NCBI GenBank assembly: GCA_964530225.1
Contig: CAZHBA010000014.1
Span: 1-19,756, forward strand
Length of the DNA stretch: 19,756 nt
Direction of reading: 5' to 3'
From: CAZHBA01 sp964530225
GTDB lineage: Bacteria; Pseudomonadota; Alphaproteobacteria; UBA6615
The position numbers and the translations under genes are program-made. The notes under the pieces were generated by a model. It searched no databases. It was not told where the DNA came from and worked only from the letters and a program-made list of their open reading frames with translations. This document shows positions 13,840-19,756 of the stretch, piece by piece (within the stretch, counting starts at the first letter, position 1; every line of letters begins with the position of its first letter).

Positions 13840-15180
13840 TTAACCGATTCCGCCGGTGTCGAGTTGGCGCTGGGCGAGCCGCGCTCGGTCGGCGGGGCTC
13901 AAGCGAACCCGCACATGCGCCATCATCTGGCGGTCGTCGCGCGCGATTACATCGCCACGCCGGTAAAGCCAGGCCAATGTGGCACCGTCCGACAGCGGGA
14001 TATCGATATCAGTGATAATGTAGTGGGCCAATAGTTTTTCATCGATCCGAACTAGCAGTACATCGCCCCCCTCACCTGTCAAGGCGGAGAGCGAAACCAA
14101 ATCAATATTGTGGGAAGCCTGGTTGGAGACAACGGCGCGGTGGGCCTCGTCGAGCAGGTCGGTCTTGTTGAGAGCTTCAAGGACCGGAGGTACTTCATCG
14201 GGCCCCATATCAGCAGCGTCGAACAAGTCAGCGAGAATGGCGCCGACATCGTCGCGCTGGGCATTGGTTTCCGGGTGGGCGATGTCGCGAACATGTAACA
14301 CCAGATCTGAGGCGGCGACTTCTTCCAGCGTTGCTCGAAATGCCGCCACCAAGTGCGGCGGCAGATCTTGGATGAATCCCACCGTATCCGACAAGATGAT
14401 TGTCTGTCCCGAAGGTAATTTCAGCGCCCGCATCGTCGGGTCCAGGGTGGCGAACAGCATGTCTTCGGCTAGAACATCCGCCTGAGTCAGGCGATTGAAT
14501 AGGGTCGACTTGCCGGCGTTGGTGTAACCGACCAATGACACCACGGGATAAGGCACTCGCTGACGGGCCGCGCGATGGAGACCGCGGGTGCGGCGCACCT
14601 GCTCAAGCTGCCATTTCAACTTGGCGATACGTTGATCGATCAGGCGTCTATCGATTTCTAGCTGACTTTCGCCGGGGCCGCCCAGGAACCCGGCACCGCC
14701 ACGTTGGCGCTCGAGATGGGTCCACGACCTCACCAATCTACTACGCTGGTAGGACAACGCCGCAAGATCGACCTGAAGAAGACCTTCACGGGTGCACGCA
14801 CGATCGCCGAATATTTCCAGGATCAAACCCGCGCGGTCGATAACCTTGACATTCCACGCGCGTTCTAGATTGCGTTGCTGGATCGGCGTCAATGGTATGC
14901 CGACGATAACCAGCTCGGCGTCAAATACGGCGATGCGCCCAGCAAACTCGTCGACGATACCCGAGCCGAACAGCGTCGCGGGCCGCGGCTTCGCAATCGC
15001 CACTACCCGCGCTTCGACAACTTCAACACCAATCGCCTCCGCCAACCTGACTGTCTCGGCGAGTGTCTTGGTGGTCGAGCGGTGTTCGGTAGACGGTGTC
15101 CGCAGCTCCGGTTGTAGAACGACAGTCGGCGGCCGGGTGGCGCCGTTAGAGCGGATGTCGTGACCGTTAGGTGTAGCCAA
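13840..15180 (-). CDS. hflX: Ribosome-associated GTPase HflX
   Basis: HflX binds the large ribosomal subunit and splits or rescues stalled ribosomes. Numbering from the TTG at 15180 gives 446 residues. The HflX hallmark GGPGESQLE precedes the G domain. G-domain motifs are G218-Y-T-N-A-G-K-S (G1), the TLDPT loop (G2), D265-T-V-G-F (G3) and N338-K-T-D (G4). The start is uncertain: the frame is open to another TTG at 15228, which would overlap hfq by 38 nt and add KPKKLKL-type residues. Neither TTG has a clear ribosome-binding site. I favour 15180 because it lies 10 nt after the hfq stop. The hfq-hflX pairing is widely conserved in proteobacteria. Confidence 0.93.
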   Translation of the reverse strand: MATPNGHDIRSNGATRPPTVVLQPELRTPSTEHRSTTKTLAETVRLAEAIGVEVVEARVVAIAKPRPATLFGSGIVDEFAGRIAVFDAELVIVGIPLTPIQQRNLERAWNVKVIDRAGLILEIFGDRACTREGLLQVDLAALSYQRSRLVRSWTHLERQRGGAGFLGGPGESQLEIDRRLIDQRIAKLKWQLEQVRRTRGLHRAARQRVPYPVVSLVGYTNAGKSTLFNRLTQADVLAEDMLFATLDPTMRALKLPSGQTIILSDTVGFIQDLPPHLVAAFRATLEEVAASDLVLHVRDIAHPETNAQRDDVGAILADLFDAADMGPDEVPPVLEALNKTDLLDEAHRAVVSNQASHNIDLVSLSALTGEGGDVLLVRIDEKLLAHYIITDIDIPLSDGATLAWLYRRGDVIARDDRQMMAHVRVRLSPADRARLAQRQLDTGGIG

Positions 15181-15190
15181 AACCAGTGCG

Positions 15191-15448
15191 CTACTCGGCA
15201 GCTTGAGCTTCTTCGGTTTCCGGCTCAAACAATTGCACCGGTGCCGACGGCATTATCGTTGAGATAGCGTGCTTATAGACGAGTTGGGAATGGGCGTCTC
15301 GGCGCAAAAGAACGCAGAAATTATCGAACCAAGTGACTACGCCTTGCAGTTTCACGCCATTCACCAGGAACACCGTCACCGGAACTTTGGTTTTTCGAAT
15401 ATGATTTAGAAAAACGTCTTGGACGTTTTGGGATTTTTCCGCAGCCAT
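15191..15448 (-). CDS. hfq: RNA chaperone Hfq
   Basis: An 85-residue Sm-like protein that forms a hexameric ring and pairs small RNAs with mRNAs. Sm1 is visible at V24-T-V-F-L-V-N-G-V-K-L-Q-G, with F41-D42 following. The Sm2 signature is Y58-K-H-A-I-S-T (58-64). Gln10 corresponds to the conserved N-terminal Gln that contacts RNA. The C-terminal tail is short and acidic (EPETEEAQAAE), as usual in alphaproteobacteria. The ATG at 15448 has only a weak GAGA upstream. A 152-nt leader separates it from the transaminase gene, so it probably has its own promoter. Confidence 0.98.
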   Translation of the reverse strand: MAAEKSQNVQDVFLNHIRKTKVPVTVFLVNGVKLQGVVTWFDNFCVLLRRDAHSQLVYKHAISTIMPSAPVQLFEPETEEAQAAE

Positions 15449-15472
15449 GTTTCTAATCTCAGCCTGTCTTAT

Positions 15473-15487
15473 TGTGGTTTTTCCACA
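15473..15487 (-). promoter_or_regulatory. Short hairpin in the hfq leader
   Basis: On the minus strand TGTGG-AAAAA-CCACA forms a 5-bp stem with an A5 loop, 25 nt upstream of the hfq ATG. hfq mRNAs are known in other bacteria to be autoregulated through leader elements, and A-rich loops suit Hfq binding. A role here is inference from position. Confidence 0.25.
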
Positions 15488-15600
15488 GCAGAATGCTCCG
15501 CCGGATCAATTTTCTCCAGCTTTGGTTTTTTAACGGTTATTGCCCTACAGCTTAGGCAACGGGCGCAGGAATTCCAGTGCAAAGCGGAAAAAACTTTAGA

Positions 15601-16476
15601 TTAACCCATAGGAGAACTTATTAGGGGTGAGTCCTCCATAAAGAGAAGATATTTTTCATGCAAATCTATCGTCACGGTGCCCGGGATGCCGTTGGCGATC
15701 ACCGCGTCATCGATTTGTGTTACTGGCGTCACGAAGTGCGATGAATTGCTTAGGAATGCTTCCTTTGCCTGGTGGGCCTCGGCAACGGTGAAAGGGCGCT
15801 CTTCGACGGTGTAACCCAACTCACCAGCCAGTCTCATGATTACCCGCCGGGCCGTTCCGGCGAGAATTCGACGGCCAGTGGGCGGAGTAATCAGGATATT
15901 TTCCGCGGTTACAATCCATGCGTTCGACGAAGATCCTTCGGTGACAAATTCATCGGAATCGACCATCCATGCTTCATAAGCTAGCGCTTCGGTGGCGGCT
16001 TGCTTTGCTAAAATGTTGGGTAGCAATGCGACGCACTTGATGTCGCAACGATCCCAGCGAATATCCGGAATTGTGAGTATTTTGACACCGTCGTCGAGCA
16101 TTTCCCGAGGAAATTCGGGAATCGAACGCGCGGTCATGGCAACTGCGGGTTTCACCGAGCGTGGAAACCTATGATCGCGGGGTGCCACGCCACGGGTGAC
16201 TTGGATGTACAACAACCCGGTGGTCATGCGATTTCGCCGCACGATTTCCCGCATCACCAGGCGCATCGATTGCCGCGTCATTGGTGGCGCGATGGACAAC
16301 TCGTTGAGGGTCCGGTCGAGCCGGTCTAAATGGGCGAGCTCATCTATCAGCCGGTCGCGATAGGCATGGACGACCTCATAAGCGCCGTCGGCGAATTGAT
16401 AACCGCGGTCCTCGATGTGCACGGATGCGTGGCGATGCGGCAGATAGGCACCGTTCACATAGGCGATGCGCGGCAT
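15601..16476 (-). CDS. Class IV PLP aminotransferase, D-amino-acid transaminase-like
   Basis: A 291-residue fold-type IV aminotransferase. The Schiff-base lysine is K147 in C-D-I-K-C-V-A-L-L-P-N, close to the D-amino-acid transaminase pattern, and E180 in E-F-V-T-E-G-S-S-S-N is the PLP-ring partner. R95 and the N-terminal YVNGAYLPH segment also fit D-amino-acid transaminase rather than branched-chain aminotransferase. It would interconvert D-alanine/D-glutamate and keto acids for peptidoglycan or D-amino acid catabolism. The ATG at 16476 has GGAGG 7 nt upstream. A TATACT at 16518-16523 (minus strand) is a possible -10 box, without a clear -35. Its position between trkA and hfq is a recurring alphaproteobacterial arrangement. 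Confidence 0.9.
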   Translation of the reverse strand: MPRIAYVNGAYLPHRHASVHIEDRGYQFADGAYEVVHAYRDRLIDELAHLDRLDRTLNELSIAPPMTRQSMRLVMREIVRRNRMTTGLLYIQVTRGVAPRDHRFPRSVKPAVAMTARSIPEFPREMLDDGVKILTIPDIRWDRCDIKCVALLPNILAKQAATEALAYEAWMVDSDEFVTEGSSSNAWIVTAENILITPPTGRRILAGTARRVIMRLAGELGYTVEERPFTVAEAHQAKEAFLSNSSHFVTPVTQIDDAVIANGIPGTVTIDLHEKYLLFMEDSPLISSPMG

Positions 16477-16618
16477 TGATAACCTCCGGTGTGGTAAAGT
16501 GCTTATCCGTCGGCGCCAGTATAACGATCAACGGTAACCTTATTTGTATTAATCCGACTGTTGCGCCACGTTCTACATGGTGCAGTTGATCGGAAAACAG
16601 AGGATCGCCATTGTCCCC

Positions 16619-16908
16619 TCACCCAACTTGCTTTCGCATTGTGAACGTGCCGTCACGGGCCTCGGTCAAGGCCTTGCACAAGGCCAACCCTAGTTCCGCG
16701 CCGCCGAGTTGCAATTGGCCGGCTCGCGCACCCTTGCCGAAGAGTTCCAGAACCGATCCAAGTTCAGCGGGAGCGATACCGATACCGGTGTCGCTGACCA
16801 CAAACTTGAGGCATTCGCCAGTTAATCCGACCGGTCTAGCGCAGCGGTTAAGGTCATTGCGTCACCATCGAGTGCAAATTTCACATCGGCGTGTACCGTT
16901 AAGTACTC
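16619..16908 (-). pseudogene. Decayed histidine kinase, ATP-binding domain remnant
   Basis: On the minus strand one frame from about 16829 to the TGA at 16619 reads CLKFVVSDTGIGIAPAEL, then an LELFGKG stretch and GGAELGLALCKAL before ending RKQVG. These match the G1, F and G2 boxes of the HATPase domain, except that the second box has GAELGLA where GTGLGLA is expected. Just upstream, in a different frame (about 16908-16825), LTVHADVKFALDGDAMTL and TAALDR resemble the strand and N-box helix that normally precede them, and this frame ends in a TAA. The Asn of the N box, the phospho-His and all sensor domains are absent. The 444-nt gap between trkA and dat holds this remnant and nothing else I can identify. 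Confidence 0.7.
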
Positions 16909-16920
16909 ATGTGTCCCAAA

Positions 16921-18297
16921 TTAGAAAAACTCTAAACGGACTGAGAACATCCTCTCAACTTTGCGAGTAGCATCCTTGGTTGCGAACAACACAACCCGGT
17001 CGCCTTGCTGAATTACGGTGCTTTTATCGACGCGCACAACTTCACCACTGCGTAAAATAGCAGCAACGCTTACGCCCGATGGCAGCTTTGCATCAAGGAT
17101 GGAGTGGCCAACTAGGCTGGACGTTTCCAACGCTTCTGCTTCGATAACTTCACCAAAATTTTCGCCAATCGAATGTACCGAGCGTATGCGTCCACGGCGC
17201 ACATACTGCAAAATCGTCGATACCGTTATGGCGCGTGGACTCACCACCACGTCGATCCCTAATGGCGCCAGCAACGGTGTATAGGTGGTGCTGTTGACCA
17301 GCGTAACAGCACGTTCAGCGCCATAACGCTTAGCCAGTAGCGAAACTAAGATATTAACCTCGTCGTCGTTTGACACCGCAACGATGGTGGCCGAATTTCC
17401 AATGTTGGCTTCAATCAAGATTTCCGGGTCCAGCGCGTCACCGTTGATCACGGTCGTTTTTGACAATGTTTGCGCGACCGCGGTTGCTCGCGATTTGTCG
17501 ATTTCGATGAGCCGAGCGCTGACGCCAGCAAAATTGTCTTCGATGTCCACCGCCAGGCTTTGGCCGATAATACCACCGCCTACAATAACAACACGGCGCG
17601 CTTCGGGCTCATCGTGCCCAAACGCCGACATGGCACGTGCGGCGTGCGCGGCATCGACCACGAGATAAACTTCATCACTGGCTTCAAGATGGTCATCGCC
17701 TCTCGGGACGATCGATTTGCTCTGGCGAATTATGCCAACAATCGTGATGTGAAGGTCGGGAAACAGGTTCGTTAGCTGGCGCAACGGTGTGTTGAGGATC
17801 GGGCATTCGTCATCGCAACGCACCCCGATCAAACGCAACTTGTTGTCGGCCAACGGGATCATTTCGAACGAGCCCGGCACCGTAAAACGCCGGCTGATCG
17901 CACGGGCCACTTCGATCTCGGGCGAAATAATTACATCGATCGGCATATTGTCGCGACTGAACAAATCTGACCAAATTGGCTGCCGGTAACTTTGCGCCCG
18001 CACCCGTGCGATCTTGGTCGGCACATTGAACAGGGAATGGGCCACCTGGCAAGCGATCATGTTCACTTCGTCGGCAAACGTGACGGCGATTATCATGTCC
18101 GCGTCGCCTGCGCCGGCGGCCTCCAAAACGTCGGGCAGCGATGCGTGGCCGACCATGGCGCGAACATCTAGAGTATCGCGGATACGATGGATGAGTTCGG
18201 CGCTTTGATCGACGACAGTTACATCAACCCGTTCGCCCGCCAACTCGCGCGCAATATTTGAGCCAACTTGGCCAGCGCCACAGATAATTGCTTTCAT
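16921..18297 (-). CDS. trkA: Trk system potassium transporter regulatory subunit TrkA
   Basis: 458 residues, the standard full length. TrkA is a peripheral membrane protein that binds NAD(H)/ATP and gates the TrkH/TrkG K+ channel. It has two RCK repeats: RCK-N at about 1-120 with G7-A-G-Q-V-G12 and Asp30, RCK-C at about 140-220, a second RCK-N with G240-G-G-I-I-G245 and an acidic residue at 265/267, and a second RCK-C at about 370-455. The ATG at 18297 has only AAGG 13 nt upstream, a poor site. It follows ntrX after 59 nt on the same strand, an arrangement common in alphaproteobacteria. No trkH lies in the window. Confidence 0.97.
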   Translation of the reverse strand: MKAIICGAGQVGSNIARELAGERVDVTVVDQSAELIHRIRDTLDVRAMVGHASLPDVLEAAGAGDADMIIAVTFADEVNMIACQVAHSLFNVPTKIARVRAQSYRQPIWSDLFSRDNMPIDVIISPEIEVARAISRRFTVPGSFEMIPLADNKLRLIGVRCDDECPILNTPLRQLTNLFPDLHITIVGIIRQSKSIVPRGDDHLEASDEVYLVVDAAHAARAMSAFGHDEPEARRVVIVGGGIIGQSLAVDIEDNFAGVSARLIEIDKSRATAVAQTLSKTTVINGDALDPEILIEANIGNSATIVAVSNDDEVNILVSLLAKRYGAERAVTLVNSTTYTPLLAPLGIDVVVSPRAITVSTILQYVRRGRIRSVHSIGENFGEVIEAEALETSSLVGHSILDAKLPSGVSVAAILRSGEVVRVDKSTVIQQGDRVVLFATKDATRKVERMFSVRLEFF

Positions 18298-18356
18298 GAT
18301 ATATCGATAACCTTATGGCCGACAATCAGGAGACCAGGAAGTAAGTGGATATAGCT

Positions 18357-19756
18357 CTAAGCACCCGAACTCGTCGCGTCCTCTTTTATGCCGTTTCGCG
18401 GTCGTCCCGCTTCAACGACGTTATTTTGTACACCTAGAATCTTCAATTTTCGGTGCAAAGCGGATCGCTCCATCCCGACGAAACTCGCGGTGCGCGAGAT
18501 ATTACCGCCAAACCGCGTAACCTGGGCGCTTAGATATTGGCGTTCGAACTCCTCACGCGCGTCACGCAGGGGCAGGCTAAGCAATTCCACGTTAGCGTCC
18601 TGGCGCAGAATTGATGGCGAAATGGCACCGACTTCGGGCGGTAGCATATCCACCTGGACCGATTTATCGCTATCGACTGGTGTCATAATTAATAGCCAAT
18701 CGATGACGTTACGAAGTTGTCTGACGTTGCCAGGCCAGGCATAAGACTGCAGGGTCGCCATGGCGTCGGTACCTATCTTTCGCGGCGCCAAACCCGACAC
18801 CTGAGCCGACTGTTGCATGAAATATTCGATCAACAGGGGAACGTCTTCACGCCGTTGCTCCAAATTGGGGACTTCGAGCGGCACCACATTCAGGCGGTAA
18901 TATAAGTCCTCGCGAAAATTTCCAGCGGCGATTTTCGCCTTCAGATCACGGGTCGTGGTCGCAACGACGCGCACATCGACGTCGATTTTTTGGGTGCCGC
19001 CAATGCGCACAAACGTTTGTTCCTGCAGCGCGCGAACGATCTTACCTTGGGTTTCCAGCGGCATATCACCGACTTCATCGAGCAGCAAGGTCCCCGTGTG
19101 CGCTTGCTCGAACAGTCCCACCCGCGCCGGTGAATCATCACTACCCATTGGGTCGGCTTCGATACCAAACAACTCCAGCTCCATGCTCTCGGGCGCCATA
19201 GTCGCGCAATTGATTACGATAAAGGGCTGATTAGTGCGGCGGGACAATTTATGCAGCATGCGTGCTGCAACTTCCTTACCGGAACCCGCCGGTCCCGAAA
19301 TCAATACACGGCTACCTGTGGGTGCAGCCTTTTCAATGGCTTGGCGCAGTTGATTGATGGCCGGTGATTTACCGGTGAGCTCACCCTCCGCGCCGGCGCG
19401 CAATCTAAGCTCTTCGTTTTCGCGTCTTAGCCGCGCGGCCTCGATTGCGCGTGAGACAATGACCAAAAGGCGGTCGGACTTGAACGGCTTTTCGATAAAG
19501 TCGTATGCGCCCATCCTTATGGCCTGTACCGCCATTTCGATCGATCCGTGACCGCTGATCATAACAATCGGTACATGAGGGCGCTCGCGCTGCAGAACTT
19601 CGAGCAGCTGCATGCCGTCAAATTCGCTACCTTCGAGCCAAATATCAAGAATGATAAGGCTGGGACGGCGCGAACCCACTTGCGACAGTGCGACTTCACT
19701 GTTGCTCGCCTCGCGGGTTTCGTAACCCTCGTCTTCGAGAATACCTGCGATCAAGA
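18357..19756 (-). CDS. ntrX: NtrX, nitrogen-responsive two-component response regulator (5' end off window)
   Basis: The C-terminal 466 or so residues of NtrX; the first roughly 17 (the acidic start of the receiver) lie beyond the window edge, so no start can be given. Numbered from the first visible Leu, the receiver has phospho-acceptor D37 in L-D-I-W-L-E-G-S, S67, and K89 in E-K-P-F. The AAA+ domain has Walker A G154-P-A-G-S-G-K-E161 and Walker B L-L-L-D226-E227. The GAFTGA loop expected after E-L-F-G (194-197) is absent, replaced by an acidic IEADPMGSDDSP segment. A Fis-type helix-turn-helix with NISRTASFVGMERSALHRKL ends the protein. Its partner NtrY kinase should lie upstream, outside the window. 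Confidence 0.96.
   Translation of the reverse strand, partial: LIAGILEDEGYETREASNSEVALSQVGSRRPSLIILDIWLEGSEFDGMQLLEVLQRERPHVPIVMISGHGSIEMAVQAIRMGAYDFIEKPFKSDRLLVIVSRAIEAARLRRENEELRLRAGAEGELTGKSPAINQLRQAIEKAAPTGSRVLISGPAGSGKEVAARMLHKLSRRTNQPFIVINCATMAPESMELELFGIEADPMGSDDSPARVGLFEQAHTGTLLLDEVGDMPLETQGKIVRALQEQTFVRIGGTQKIDVDVRVVATTTRDLKAKIAAGNFREDLYYRLNVVPLEVPNLEQRREDVPLLIEYFMQQSAQVSGLAPRKIGTDAMATLQSYAWPGNVRQLRNVIDWLLIMTPVDSDKSVQVDMLPPEVGAISPSILRQDANVELLSLPLRDAREEFERQYLSAQVTRFGGNISRTASFVGMERSALHRKLKILGVQNNVVEAGRPRNGIKEDATSSGA

Noticed and set aside
15181..15228. hflX starting at the TTG inside hfq
   Set aside because: Possible, but the added residues are an out-of-frame reading of the hfq end and no ribosome-binding site is visible; kept only as an alternative start.

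Overview
The window reads as a chromosomal segment of an alphaproteobacterium, most likely a Rhodospirillales-type or related environmental lineage. The main reason is the block at 12998-19756 on the minus strand: ntrX, trkA, a D-amino-acid-transaminase-like gene, hfq, hflX and an inositol-monophosphatase-family gene, with mazG (plus strand) close by. The trkA, dat, hfq and hflX neighbourhood downstream of ntrX is a known alphaproteobacterial gene order. Coding sequence is moderately GC-rich, and most genes have recognisable Shine-Dalgarno sites. I saw no tRNA, rRNA, CRISPR array, transposase or phage gene.

The left half (143-10944) is accessory metabolism. Cluster A (143-5196) is divergent. 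On the minus strand it has an SDR dehydrogenase, a small Rieske ferredoxin with a long insertion between its cluster-ligand motifs, an unrecognised 103-residue protein and a TIM-barrel amidohydrolase. On the plus strand it has a luciferase-like (LLM) flavin monooxygenase and an alpha/beta-hydrolase-fold protein that has Gly where the catalytic nucleophile should be. A perfect 16-bp palindrome lies just upstream of the monooxygenase start, and no regulator gene is adjacent. The gene content suggests an oxidative degradation route for an unknown organic substrate: flavin monooxygenase, ferredoxin, dehydrogenase, then hydrolase and amidohydrolase. The substrate cannot be read from sequence.

Cluster B (5299-10944) holds a beta-hydroxyacid dehydrogenase overlapping in organisation with a cupin (minus), a truncated SDR stub behind a run of ten G, a NodB/PuuE-type polysaccharide deacetylase (minus), and then three plus-strand genes: a Gfo/Idh/MocA oxidoreductase, a C45-family Ntn-type acyltransferase/peptidase and an oxaloacetate-decarboxylase-like member of the PEP mutase/isocitrate lyase superfamily. 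These look like small-molecule catabolic genes assembled from several sources; the SDR stub marks a rearrangement junction.

The right half is mostly core: mazG (nucleotide pool sanitation), a VOC-family protein, then the minus-strand ntrX-trkA-dat-hfq-hflX-IMPase series. Two degraded fragments lie inside this conserved block: the 3' end of a beta-hydroxyacid-dehydrogenase-like gene abutting and slightly overlapping the IMPase gene, and the ATP-binding domain of a histidine kinase between trkA and dat. The window therefore contains three gene remnants (the SDR stub and these two), each next to an intact gene. The strongest leads for new biology are cluster A as a possible undescribed oxidative pathway, its nucleophile-less hydrolase, and its small orphan protein.
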